A stretch of DNA of 64,000 nt from Paucibacter sp. KCTC 42545 (GTDB lineage Bacteria; Pseudomonadota; Gammaproteobacteria; Burkholderiales; Burkholderiaceae_C), in NCBI RefSeq assembly GCF_001477625.1, contig NZ_CP013692.1, positions 186,001-250,000 of the forward strand, read 5' to 3'. The stretch's first letter is position 1. The number at the start of each line of letters is the position of its first letter. The notes below the pieces were generated by a model that searched no databases, was not told the DNA's origin, and saw only the letters and a list, made by a program, of their open reading frames with translations. Shown here in pieces: positions 50,510 to 59,702 of the stretch. The position numbers and the translations under genes are program-made.

Positions 50510-53071
50510 TCAGCGCTTGAGGGTTTTGAGCAGCACGATCAAGTTGCCGCTGCCGTCGTAGAAGGCACGCACCTCGTCCATCATGGTTTTGACCATGTGC
50601 ACGCCCAGGCCGCCCACGGCGCGTTCTTCCACGCTGGCGTCCAGGCTGGGCTCGGGGGCTTCCACAAAGGGGTCGAAGGGCGGGGCGTCGTCTTTGAGGA
50701 TGATTTCCAGCCACTCATCCGAGCGCGAGAGCCGCACATGGATGCTGCGATCGGGCGCGCCGTGCAGGCCGTGCTGGATGGTGTTGGTGATCAACTCTTC
50801 CAGGCAGAGGTTGACGGCAAAAGCCACGTCCGGCCGCTCGGCCAGGGCCTCGTTCACCGCCTCGGCCAGCGGGGCGATTTCTTCGACACGGCTGTGCAGG
50901 CGATGCTCCAGCAACAAGGTTTTGTTCTTCAGTTCCAGGGGGGCGTGGCTCACGGTCAGAGCTCCTCGGGCTTGTGGGCTGGCGGACGGGTCGGGGGATT
51001 GGGTGTTGATAGCGACGGGGCCGGTGGCGCCGACTGGGACATCTACGCGCGGCTTGCGGCACAGCAGCAGGGCGGTCAGGTCGTCGCTGGGTTCGGCGCC
51101 GCCGACGAAGTCGGCCACATCGCGCACCAGGCTGGCCAGCTTGGCGGCGGCGTGCGGTTCGTCGCTGGCTTGCAGCCAGGCGCTCAGGCGTTCTTCGCCA
51201 TACGCGTTTTCGGCGGCGTCGAAGGCTTCGGTGATGCCGTCGGTGTAAAGCAAAAGGGTGTCGCCGCAGGCCATGTGGGCATGGCGGCGGCTATAGCTCA
51301 TGCCGGGCATCACGCCCAGGGCGATGTCGCACGCACTGTCCAGGGCCAGCACCTCGCCTTGGGCGGTGCGCTGCAGCGGCGCGGGGTGGCCGGCGCTGGC
51401 ATAAGCGAGGCTGCCGTCACGCGGGTCGTAGATGCAGTAGCAGGCGGTGACGAACAGCTCCATTGGGTTGCGCCCGCTGAGCACATCGTTGGCGCGGGCC
51501 AGCACTTCTTCGGGGCCTAACTCGTCTTGCGCCAGGTCTTGCAGTACGGTGCGCGACACGGCCATGAAGAAGGCCGCGCCCACGCCCTTGCCGGCCACAT
51601 CGGCCACGAGAAAGCCCCAGCGGCCGTCTGAGAGCGCAAAGCAGTCATAAAAATCACCGCCCAGCTCGCGCGCCGGGTGCATGCAGGCCTGCATGGAGAA
51701 GTCCGCCGTGTCGGGGAAGTGCTGGGGCAGGATGGCCTGTTGCATATCGCGGGCCGATTCCAGCTCCTCTTGCACCCGCAGGGCCGCTAGATGCAGCTGA
51801 TCGTTCTTGTCGGCCAGCTCCAGCGTGCGCTGTTGCACCAGGCGCTCCAGCTCGCGTTGGCGCGATTCGTTTTGCTCGCGGATCACATCGAGCAAGCGCC
51901 CGACCTCCGACGCCACGGTGTTGAAATTGCCCGCCACCAGGACCAGCTCGTCTTGCGTGTCGATGCGGATGCGGGTGTCCAGCCGGCCGGCGCAGAAGTC
52001 TTGCGTGCCTTGCGAGAGCCGGCGCAGCGAGCGCAGGGTGGACACATAAATGCCGGCGAACAGATACGCAATCGCCGCCATCGCGCCCACCAGCAAGGCA
52101 CCCACTTGCCACTGGCTGCGGCGCAGCTGGGTCAGGCGCTCTTGCAGCAAGGCATCGGCCTGCGCGGTGGCGGCCACCAGCAAGGCCTGGGCTTGGGCCA
52201 GATTGGCGCTGGCGATGGGGCGCAGCTCGGCCAGGGCTTCGGGCGCATCCAGCACCTTGTCGACCGCGTCTTGCTGGCGTTCGATGCGGGTCAGCAGCTC
52301 GTCCAGCTGGGCTTGCAGGCCGGCGGGGTCGCCCTGGGACAGCAGCTGCTTCATGCCGGCGCGCAGGGCGGGTGTGGCTTCACTCAGCACCACCTGGGCG
52401 GCCACGGCGTAGCTGGCCATGCTGTCGCTGGACAGAGCCAGCGCGTCTTGCTGCTTGGCCAGCGTTTCCATCAGCAGGGGCAGGCGGTGGCTGAGCATCT
52501 CGAACGCCGCGTCCAGCTTGGGGTCCACATTCAGGCGGTGGGCGCGGGCGCTTTCGCGCATCAGGGCCAGCAAGGCGTTGATGGTGCCGGTATGGGCGGC
52601 GAAGCGGCGCTGGGCATCATCGTCTTGCGCGCCCAGCTCTTGCAGCTGTTGCCATTGCTGCTGCAGGCGTTGGCCCAGGGCGGGCAAGGTGTTGGGTGGG
52701 GCGCTGGGCGGAAGCTGCGGCGCGGCAACCCAGGCTTGCAGGGATTGCAGCTGGACTTGGGCGGCCTGGATGGCCTGGGCATTGCCGCGCTCGTCTTTGA
52801 GTGCACCGCGCTGACGCACCAAGGTGTCGAGCACTGCGGCTTGCTGCGCCAGGGCGGTCAGGCCGCGGCGCTCCAGCTCGGCGCTTTGTGCGTCTTGCCC
52901 GGCTTTGCGCAGCAGCGGCCAGCTCAGCAAGGCCAGGGCCACCAGCATCACCGCGCCGACCAGCAGGAATTTGCGCGAAAAGCTCAACCGGCCCGACAGC
53001 CAGCTGGCCGGCGCCAGCAGGCGCAGCCAGTGGGCTTGCGCCCGGCCGAGGTCGGTGGCGGCAGTCGTCAT
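50510..53071 (-). CDS. Membrane PP2C (RsbU/SpoIIE) phosphatase fused to RsbW-like kinase domain
   Basis: 853 residues in order: TM helix (about 33-51), helical sensor region (about 55-320), TM helix (about 322-343), HAMP (about 344-400), coiled coil, PP2C phosphatase (about 440-660, ARELGGDFYDCF, VADVAGKGVGAA, LLLYTDGITEAF, GGAEPSDDLTALLL), and a C-terminal HATPase domain (about 715-853, NLCLEELITNTIQHG as N box, AVGGLGVHMVKTMMDE as G box). It can therefore both dephosphorylate and phosphorylate the STAS antagonist encoded next. The sensor region should read a periplasmic signal, perhaps the binding protein encoded 5 bp upstream. Confidence 0.9.
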   Translation of the reverse strand: MTTAATDLGRAQAHWLRLLAPASWLSGRLSFSRKFLLVGAVMLVALALLSWPLLRKAGQDAQSAELERRGLTALAQQAAVLDTLVRQRGALKDERGNAQAIQAAQVQLQSLQAWVAAPQLPPSAPPNTLPALGQRLQQQWQQLQELGAQDDDAQRRFAAHTGTINALLALMRESARAHRLNVDPKLDAAFEMLSHRLPLLMETLAKQQDALALSSDSMASYAVAAQVVLSEATPALRAGMKQLLSQGDPAGLQAQLDELLTRIERQQDAVDKVLDAPEALAELRPIASANLAQAQALLVAATAQADALLQERLTQLRRSQWQVGALLVGAMAAIAYLFAGIYVSTLRSLRRLSQGTQDFCAGRLDTRIRIDTQDELVLVAGNFNTVASEVGRLLDVIREQNESRQRELERLVQQRTLELADKNDQLHLAALRVQEELESARDMQQAILPQHFPDTADFSMQACMHPARELGGDFYDCFALSDGRWGFLVADVAGKGVGAAFFMAVSRTVLQDLAQDELGPEEVLARANDVLSGRNPMELFVTACYCIYDPRDGSLAYASAGHPAPLQRTAQGEVLALDSACDIALGVMPGMSYSRRHAHMACGDTLLLYTDGITEAFDAAENAYGEERLSAWLQASDEPHAAAKLASLVRDVADFVGGAEPSDDLTALLLCRKPRVDVPVGATGPVAINTQSPDPSASPQARGALTVSHAPLELKNKTLLLEHRLHSRVEEIAPLAEAVNEALAERPDVAFAVNLCLEELITNTIQHGLHGAPDRSIHVRLSRSDEWLEIILKDDAPPFDPFVEAPEPSLDASVEERAVGGLGVHMVKTMMDEVRAFYDGSGNLIVLLKTLKR

Positions 53072-53076
53072 AACCG

Positions 53077-53562
53077 TCAGTCGAGATTGGCGGTCAGCAG
53101 GACCTTGACGGCGGCGCCGCTGGGCTTGCGCGAGACATAGCCAATGGCGCCGGGCGTGCTTTGCACCAGGCGGGTGACTTCCTCATCACTGTCCACCTGG
53201 CGCGGCGGTAAGCCCATGCCGGTGAAGCTCTGGCGGGCCCAGAAGGCGCGCAGCTGGCCGGGGCTGCGGCCGGTGACTTGGTCGTAGAAGGCGCGGCGCA
53301 AACCGCTGCCTTCGCGCAGGTCGATGGGCTGGATGGCCTGGCCGTCGGGCCAGTTTTGTTGCTGGCGCAGATAGATCTGCGTCATGCGCTCGGGGCTGAT
53401 TTTGTCCAGCGCCACATCTTTGTGGGCGATGACGATCAGCTCAGTGCCGGCCTGCGCGGCTTGCGGTGCGCTGAAGCAGAGCAAGCTCAGCAAAGCGGGC
53501 AGCGAGAGCAGGGCCAGGCGAGCGCGATGGAGGATGCGGAGGCGGTGTTGATGGTGTTTCAT
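53077..53562 (-). CDS. Small phosphate-binding-like periplasmic protein
   Basis: 161 residues with a signal peptide (RLALLSLPALLSLLCFSAPQ, cleaved near AQA-GTEL) and half of a PstS-like fold: LIVIAHKDVALDKISPERM, QIYLRQQQNWPDGQ, LREGSGLRRAFYDQVTG, and VQSTPGAIGYVSRK. Such short PBP-like proteins bind phosphate or other oxyanions in the periplasm. It is too short for a full PstS with two lobes, so a sensor or partial scaffold is plausible. It lies between the porin-like gene (13 bp) and the phosphatase (5 bp), which supports a sensing role. Confidence 0.85.
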   Translation of the reverse strand: MKHHQHRLRILHRARLALLSLPALLSLLCFSAPQAAQAGTELIVIAHKDVALDKISPERMTQIYLRQQQNWPDGQAIQPIDLREGSGLRRAFYDQVTGRSPGQLRAFWARQSFTGMGLPPRQVDSDEEVTRLVQSTPGAIGYVSRKPSGAAVKVLLTANLD

Positions 53563-53575
53563 GACCGGCCCCTCC

Positions 53576-54937
53576 TCAGAACACCAGGTCCAGCGTGACG
53601 CTGAACAGCTGGAGTTTGTTGTCGAAGGGCAGCGCGGGCACGGCCAGTGGGCCGGGCGTGTTGGCGTTGGGCGTACTCACGAGATCGAGCTGGGTTTTGA
53701 TGGCCATGTTCTCGCGCCAGTCCCAGCGCAGGCCGAGGCTGACCGAGCGGCTGCTGATGTCGGCGAACTGCTGGGCGCGGTCGAAGCCTTGTTTGAGCTG
53801 GTTCAGCCCCGCATCGAGTTGCGGGTCCAGGCCGGTGGGCGCCAGGGCGCTGGTGTTGAGCTTGGCGCTGGAACGTTTGAGCTGGGCCAGGCTCAGATAG
53901 GGCGTGAAGTCCCCGAAGCTGCGGGCCAGCGTGAGGCTGTAACCCGTGCCGCGGCCGACCAGATCGTTGCGCGGGTCCATCCAGGTCAGCTCGGCCAGCA
54001 AGCGCCATTGCTGCCAGTTGCCGTCCATGCCGAGGCTGGTGTAGGTGGGTCGGTTGTCAAAGGGGTTGCGCAGGGCATCCAGGCCTTGGGCCTTGGCTTG
54101 CAAGGCGGCCAGCATGGCAGGAGGCAGTTGTGGGTTCTGCGCGATTTGCTGCAGCGCGCCGCTGAGCTGAGTCAGGCCGCCATTGATTTGGTCCACCTGC
54201 TCGGAGCGCAGCACATAGCGGTCAATGTCGGTGCGCGAAACGCGCAGGGTCAGGCCTTGCAGATTGGCGCTCAAGCTGAAGCCCAGCAGGCCGCGCAAGC
54301 TGGCGTCAGCGGAGATGGCGGGGGAAAAGTTGTTGAAGCGGTGGGTGTAGTCGTAACGCCCGCCAAACACTTGCGCCAGCACGCTGGCATCGCCGAAGTT
54401 GAGGCGCCAGTGCAGGTCGGCCCCGTCCAGGCCGGCCACGCTATTGGTGAGGGCGTAGATGGCTGGCGCCGGGCGCACGGTCAGATTGGCATAGCCGATC
54501 TCGGCAATGCTGGAATCAAAGAACAGCGGGCTGCGGATGCGGCCCAGGTTCAGGCTCAGGCCGTGGCCCAGTTGCTGGCGCAGGGCGGCGATGCGCAGGC
54601 GCGGCTGCATGTCTTCACCGGCGCGGGCCACGCCTTGCATTTGAAATGTGGTGCCGCTCAGCGGCTGCCATTCCAACTGCAGGCCCAGCACCGTGTCCAT
54701 ATTGGCCGACCAGCCTTGCTGCACCGGCTTGAGCTGGGAGAAGGAGGTGACGGCGCCGGCCGTGGCGTTGTCGTTATGCGCCAGGCCCAGGGTGGCGAAG
54801 CCGGAGAAGCGCAATGAACTCCCCCGGCCCTCGCCAGTTTCCTCGGCCGCCTGCGCGCTGGCGCCGGCCAGCAGGCCCAGGCCCGCCAGCGCCCAGGCCG
54901 CTGCGTGTCTCTTGCGTTGTCTTGCTCTTGTCGGCAT
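53576..54937 (-). CDS. Porin-like outer-membrane beta-barrel protein
   Basis: 453 residues. It begins with a signal peptide (AAAWALAGLGLLAGASAQA), then alternating aromatic/polar strands (LRFSGFATLGLAHNDNATA, LGLQLEWQPLS, NLGRIRSPLFFDSS), and ends LQLFSVTLDLVF with the terminal Phe typical of barrels assembled by BAM. The lineage of short repeats NLQGLTLRVSRTDIDRYVL resembles porins. GAGGGGATGCTTTG precedes the chosen ATG; TTG at 54940 is the upstream alternative. It is the first gene of the six-gene operon and may admit the substrate of the later transporters. Confidence 0.82.
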   Translation of the reverse strand: MPTRARQRKRHAAAWALAGLGLLAGASAQAAEETGEGRGSSLRFSGFATLGLAHNDNATAGAVTSFSQLKPVQQGWSANMDTVLGLQLEWQPLSGTTFQMQGVARAGEDMQPRLRIAALRQQLGHGLSLNLGRIRSPLFFDSSIAEIGYANLTVRPAPAIYALTNSVAGLDGADLHWRLNFGDASVLAQVFGGRYDYTHRFNNFSPAISADASLRGLLGFSLSANLQGLTLRVSRTDIDRYVLRSEQVDQINGGLTQLSGALQQIAQNPQLPPAMLAALQAKAQGLDALRNPFDNRPTYTSLGMDGNWQQWRLLAELTWMDPRNDLVGRGTGYSLTLARSFGDFTPYLSLAQLKRSSAKLNTSALAPTGLDPQLDAGLNQLKQGFDRAQQFADISSRSVSLGLRWDWRENMAIKTQLDLVSTPNANTPGPLAVPALPFDNKLQLFSVTLDLVF

Positions 54938-55005
54938 CAAAGCATCCCCTCGCTATGACCCGCGTCTTGATTGGCGGGCCTGAAATTGAGCGAGAGCTTG
55001 CCGGC

Positions 55006-58000
55006 CTAGCGTTGAATTTCCGTTGAATGGCCGTTGATGAGCGCCAGGACTTGGGCGGCGCTGCGTTGCAAGAGCAGCTCGGCGCCCATGGCGCGGCCGG
55101 CTTGCACGGCCTGATCTAGCGCCTGTTCAATCTCGCTGCGCGGTGCGTCTTGGGCTGCCAGGGCCTGGGCACGCATGCGCCAGAGTTCAGGCAGCAGGTA
55201 GAACTCCTGGCGTTCATGTGCCTTGGGCAGGCAGGCGTCGATCTGGCTCAGGGCTTCTTCGGCCTGGCCGAGGGTCAGCAAGCCTTCGATCAGGAAGGAG
55301 AGAAAAGTCGCCTCGGTGCTGGGCATGGCCACGGCCGAGGCGCTGGCGGCTTGGCGGATGGGCAGCAGGCCGGCCGGGTCGCCGCCGGCCGCCTGGCTCC
55401 AGCCCAGCACCAGCGCGCCCACCGCCTGCCACAGGGCCAGGCCGTGACGCTGGGCCAGGGCCAGCAGTTCCATACTCAGGGGCAGGGCGGCGTCGGGGCG
55501 GCGCAGATGGCGCTGCAGCACGCCCGCCATGGTCAAGGCAAAGCCGAGGGTCTGGGCATGGCCCAACTCGCGTGCTTGCTGCAGGCCGAGCTTGGTTTGC
55601 TCCAGGGCCTCATCGACGCGGCCCTGCAAGGCCAGGGGCCAGCCCAGCATGGCGCGGGCGGCAATGCCGCCATGTTCGCCAAAACGCTGGGTCAGCTGGG
55701 CGCGCTGGCGCGGCGGCAGGCGGTCCCCGGCGGCGGCGGCCTCGGCCAGGGCCTCGCAGGAGGCTTGCAGCTGGCCTAGGAAAAAGAGGTTATTGCCCAG
55801 GGCATAACGCGCTTGCACGGCGGCTGCGGCGTCACCGGTGTCGGCGGCCACGGTCAACAGCTCTTGCACCAGGGTCAGCACCGGGCCTTCGTCCGGGCCG
55901 CTGCGGCTGCCCAACCACAAGCCCCAGAGTGCCTGGAAGCGCTGCCCCGGGCCGCTGGCGGCGCCGGCTTCATCACAGGCTTGCAGCGCCTGGCGGTAGC
56001 ACTGACGTGCGGCTGGCGAGCCATAGCCCTCCAGGGCCAGCAGGCCGTGCCCCAGACCCAGCAGCAAGGGCAGGCGCAGGCGTTGCACCAGGGCAGGAGG
56101 CGCGTCGGGAAGTTGCAGGGCGGCCAGGCCTTGCTCGAAGCCGTGGCGCGCTTCCTGGTGGGCCGATTGGGCGGCGGCGCGTTCTGCGGCCTGCAGCCAG
56201 TAATGCGCGGCCGCCGGGTCGCCGGCGGCGTGCAGATGTTGGGCCAGGGCCTCGGGCGCATCGGCCGCCTGGGCGGCGAAGGGGCCCATCAGCGCCTGGG
56301 CGGCACGCCGGTGCAGGGCGCGGCGCTCGCTGGCGCTGAGGGTTTCCAACGCGGCGTCGCGGATCAAGGCATGGCGGAACTGCCAGTGCTGCGGCTCAAT
56401 GGCTTGCAGCAGGTCGAGCCGCTGCAATTGGGCCAGTTGCTGGGCCAAAGGCCCGGCCGGCAGTTGCAGCAGTTCTTGCAGCAGGGCGGGCGAGCAGGTG
56501 CTGCCCAGCAGGGCTGCGCCTTGGGCCAGGCGCTTGGCCTCGGGCGGCAGGCGGTCCAGGCTGGCAGCGAGCAAATCCCACAGCGTGGCCGGCACTTTGT
56601 CGGCCGGGCGTAGGCGTAGCGAGCGCGCCAGCTCTTCGGCAAACAGGGGCACGCCGCCAGCGCGCTGCAGCACTTGCTGGCGCTGGGCGGGTGACGCCGG
56701 GGCGCTGTCGAGTTGATCGATCAAGCGACCCATGTCCTCGGGGGGCAAGGGCTGCAGATTCAGGCACAGGTCCAGGCTGGCGCGAACATCGTCGGGCGGC
56801 GCCTCGCGTGAGCTGAGCAGCAGCAGGCCGGGGGCGCGCTGCGCAGCGGGGCGCTGGCTTTGGCGTTGCAGATGCAGCTGCATCAGCTCCAGCGTGGACG
56901 GGTCGGCCCAGTGCAAGTCTTCCAGCAGCATCAGCTGCGGCCGGCCCTGGGCCAGGCCTTCGAAGAGATCGCACAGCAGGCTGTGCAGCTCTCGCTTGAG
57001 CAGGGGCTCGGCCGGGGGCGAGTGCTGCTGGCTTTGCAGCAGCAGCGGGCGCAGAAGGGCGCGCGCGGCCTCATGGCCGGCAGGTGGCAGGCCGGCTTGC
57101 TGCAGCAGCGTGCTGAGGCCGGCCTCGGCCTGCGCTTCATCACCCTTCAGTGCGGCGCCCATGCGCCGGCGCAGCGTGGCCCGCACGGGTTCGAGCGGGG
57201 TGTGGCGATATTCGGGGCGGCATTGCAGCTGGGAGATCGGCGTTGGCGTGGCACCCGCAGCGGCGACAACAGATTGGCGCAGCGCCTGCAGCAGCCGGGT
57301 CTTGCCCAGGCCGGGTTCGCCTTGCACCCAGACCGTGCGGGCGCTGCCTTGCGCGTGGGCCCATTCCTGTTGCAACTGGGCCAGCTCGGCGCTGCGGCCG
57401 ACCATGGGCTTGAGCGCATCGCTCCGGCTATTGGCTTGTGCGGGGCGTGCGCCCAGCAGGCTGGCGCTGCCGCCGGGTTCCGCCGTGGCCGCAAAGCGGT
57501 GGTGACGCTCGCTTTGCTGTTGCAGCTCCGCGCTGACGCGGATGCTGCCTGCTTCCGCTTGCAGGGCGAGCTTGCGCGCCTGACGGGAGAGTGCGCCCAC
57601 GCTGTCGGGCGAGGCCAGCTCGGGGTCGGCATGCACCCAGCCCACATGCAGGCCTTGGCGCAGGGCCCAGCCCTCAGCTTTTGCCTCGTGGGTGGCGGCC
57701 AGTTCCAGCGCTGCGTCCAGAGCTAGGCGAGGTGCATGCTCTTGCGCGCGCGGGTGGCCGAAAAAGGCCAACAGCTCGCCGCCCTCGGCCCGCTGCACAT
57801 GGGCGCCGCGTGCCTGCAGCAGGTGGCGGGTTTGGTTCAGCCGGGCCTGCAGGGCGCCGGCCAGGGTTTCGGCCTCCCAGCCTGCGCCGTTCTCAGCGTT
57901 GCCGTCTTCGGTCGGGGCTTCCCAGTCGCAAGCCAGGGCGACAACGCGGCGGCGTTCGGCCCGGGGCGTCTGCGGGCTGCCGGCGCTGGATGACGCGCCG

Positions 58001-58815
58001 CGCAGGGTTTCGGCCAGGGCCAGGGTGGTGGCCTGCGGCTGCAGTTGCAACTCTGCCTGCAGCAGCTTGCGGAAATGTTCGAACAAGGCCAGGGCCTCGC
58101 CGGCGGCGGTGGGCGCCAGCATGCGCATGCAGCGGCGCAGGGCAGGCTCGCACCAAGGGTCTTGGGCCAGGGCGCGGCGGGCGCAGGCCAGGGCGGCTTC
58201 GGGCTCGCCCGCATCTTCATGCAGTTGGCCCAAGGTCTCCAGCAGTTGTTGGGCCTGGCGCAGCAAGGCCTCGCGGCGCGGCTGCAGCCAGGCTTCGAAG
58301 CCGGGCGCCTCGGGCAGTTGCAGGCCATCCAGCAGCGGGCCGCGGTAGAGGTTCAGGGCTTGCTGCAAGGCCTGGCGGCGCGCCTCGGGCTGGGTTGTGG
58401 CGGCGTCCAACTGGGCCAGGGCGAAGTCGCGGCAGTCCAGCTGCCAGGCCAGGTCTTCGCGCAGTTGCAGATGTTTTTTGTCGCCCTGCAGCGGATCCAG
58501 CTCGGCCTGCTCAGGCCACAGTTGGCCCAGCACCCGGCGCAGATCGAACAGGGCGCGGCGCAGATTGGCGCGCGCTTGGTCCAAGCTGGAATCGGGCCAA
58601 AGGGTTTCGGCCAGCAGCTCGCGGGGTAGTGGCCCGCTTTGCAGGGCCAGCATGGCCAGCAAGGCGCGCACCTTGTCGTAGGGCAGGGCCAACAAACGGC
58701 CCGCGACATCGCGCAGCTCGAAGCCGCCCAGCAGGCGTAACTGGGCTTGGGCTGGAATTGCTGAGGTGGCAGCGGCGTCGGCAGAGGAAAGGGGCACTGG
58801 GCTCGTTAAAAACAT
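55006..58815 (-). CDS. BTAD/SARP-like regulator with degenerate cyclase domain, AAA ATPase and TPRs
   Basis: 1269 residues. N-terminal OmpR/SARP-type winged helix (about 25-105, LGGFELRDVAGRLLALPYDK) and BTAD helices (about 115-270). About 290-450 is a class III cyclase-like domain whose GDG motif reads GGELLAFFG, so the second metal Asp is absent and it is probably inactive. An AAA/NACHT-like ATPase follows (Walker A GEPGLGKT, Walker B LMLLEDLHWAD), then long TPR-like repeats (about 850-1240). Such proteins act as ATP-dependent transcription activators. The gene lies directly upstream of the porin/phosphatase operon on the same strand and could control it. Confidence 0.88.
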   Translation of the reverse strand: MFLTSPVPLSSADAAATSAIPAQAQLRLLGGFELRDVAGRLLALPYDKVRALLAMLALQSGPLPRELLAETLWPDSSLDQARANLRRALFDLRRVLGQLWPEQAELDPLQGDKKHLQLREDLAWQLDCRDFALAQLDAATTQPEARRQALQQALNLYRGPLLDGLQLPEAPGFEAWLQPRREALLRQAQQLLETLGQLHEDAGEPEAALACARRALAQDPWCEPALRRCMRMLAPTAAGEALALFEHFRKLLQAELQLQPQATTLALAETLRGASSSAGSPQTPRAERRRVVALACDWEAPTEDGNAENGAGWEAETLAGALQARLNQTRHLLQARGAHVQRAEGGELLAFFGHPRAQEHAPRLALDAALELAATHEAKAEGWALRQGLHVGWVHADPELASPDSVGALSRQARKLALQAEAGSIRVSAELQQQSERHHRFAATAEPGGSASLLGARPAQANSRSDALKPMVGRSAELAQLQQEWAHAQGSARTVWVQGEPGLGKTRLLQALRQSVVAAAGATPTPISQLQCRPEYRHTPLEPVRATLRRRMGAALKGDEAQAEAGLSTLLQQAGLPPAGHEAARALLRPLLLQSQQHSPPAEPLLKRELHSLLCDLFEGLAQGRPQLMLLEDLHWADPSTLELMQLHLQRQSQRPAAQRAPGLLLLSSREAPPDDVRASLDLCLNLQPLPPEDMGRLIDQLDSAPASPAQRQQVLQRAGGVPLFAEELARSLRLRPADKVPATLWDLLAASLDRLPPEAKRLAQGAALLGSTCSPALLQELLQLPAGPLAQQLAQLQRLDLLQAIEPQHWQFRHALIRDAALETLSASERRALHRRAAQALMGPFAAQAADAPEALAQHLHAAGDPAAAHYWLQAAERAAAQSAHQEARHGFEQGLAALQLPDAPPALVQRLRLPLLLGLGHGLLALEGYGSPAARQCYRQALQACDEAGAASGPGQRFQALWGLWLGSRSGPDEGPVLTLVQELLTVAADTGDAAAAVQARYALGNNLFFLGQLQASCEALAEAAAAGDRLPPRQRAQLTQRFGEHGGIAARAMLGWPLALQGRVDEALEQTKLGLQQARELGHAQTLGFALTMAGVLQRHLRRPDAALPLSMELLALAQRHGLALWQAVGALVLGWSQAAGGDPAGLLPIRQAASASAVAMPSTEATFLSFLIEGLLTLGQAEEALSQIDACLPKAHERQEFYLLPELWRMRAQALAAQDAPRSEIEQALDQAVQAGRAMGAELLLQRSAAQVLALINGHSTEIQR

Positions 58816-59000
58816 GAGGCGAAAGAATCTGGGGCGCAGTATGCCTGGGTGACGTTACGGGACGTTCATGGTGAATAGTGACCGGCGCAGGGGCAGAATC
58901 GGGGCGCTTTCGGGGCGCTTTCGGGGTGCGGGCGTGACGGCGATGTGCTGCCGCGCCTTGCCAAGGCCTCACCTTCATCTCTCGCAGGAATTTTCACAAT

Positions 59001-59669
59001 ATGGCCACAGTTTTGATCGTCGGCGCTTCGCGCGGCATTGGTTTGGAATGGGTGCGCCAGGCGCGGGCCGCGGGCGACCGTGTCGTGGCGACGGCACGCG
59101 ACGAGGCCGGGCTGCAGCGCCTGCGTGATTTGGGCGCGGTGGCGCTGAAATTGGACGTCATGGACACGGCCAGTGCCTCGGGCCTGGCCTGGCAGATCGA
59201 TGGCTATGCCTTTGATCAGGTGGCCTTGGTGGCGGGTGTGTACGGCTCCCGCATCAGCGGGCTGCAAACGCCGACCGAGGCGGAGTTCAATACCGTCATG
59301 CAAACGAATGTCTTGGGCCCCATGCGGGTGCTGCCGCAGTTGCAGGATGCGCTGGCACCGGGCGCGCGGCTGGCCATCATTTCCTCGCGCATGGGTTCGA
59401 TCAGCCTGCGCAGCGACAGCCAGGGCTGGCTCTACCGGGCTTCGAAAGCGGCGGTGAATTCGGTGCTCAAAGATGCCTCCTTGATGCTGCAGGACAAAGC
59501 CATTTGCATCAGCGTCCACCCCGGGTGGGTGCGCACCGAGATGGGCGGCGAGGGGGCCGATATTGATGTGCAGACCAGCGTGGCGGGCATGCGCGCGGTG
59601 ATGGCGGGCCTGAGCCCGGCCGACAACGGTAGCTTCATCAACTACGATGGCCAGCGCCTGACGTGGTGA
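59001..59669 (+). CDS. SDR family NAD(P)-dependent oxidoreductase
   Basis: 222 residues, classical short-chain dehydrogenase: TVLIVGASRGIGLEW (cofactor glycine motif), VMQTNVLGPM, IISSRMGS (catalytic Ser), YRASKAAVNS (Tyr-x3-Lys) and HPGWVRTEMGG. The substrate is unknown. The start MATVLIVGA is set by the glycine motif being close to the N-terminus; AGGAATTTTCACAAT precedes it. Divergent from the BTAD regulator gene across 185 bp. Confidence 0.9.
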   Translation: MATVLIVGASRGIGLEWVRQARAAGDRVVATARDEAGLQRLRDLGAVALKLDVMDTASASGLAWQIDGYAFDQVALVAGVYGSRISGLQTPTEAEFNTVMQTNVLGPMRVLPQLQDALAPGARLAIISSRMGSISLRSDSQGWLYRASKAAVNSVLKDASLMLQDKAICISVHPGWVRTEMGGEGADIDVQTSVAGMRAVMAGLSPADNGSFINYDGQRLTW

Positions 59670-59702
59670 GCTGGCATAACGGAACACTTGCTTGGGGTGG
59701 CG

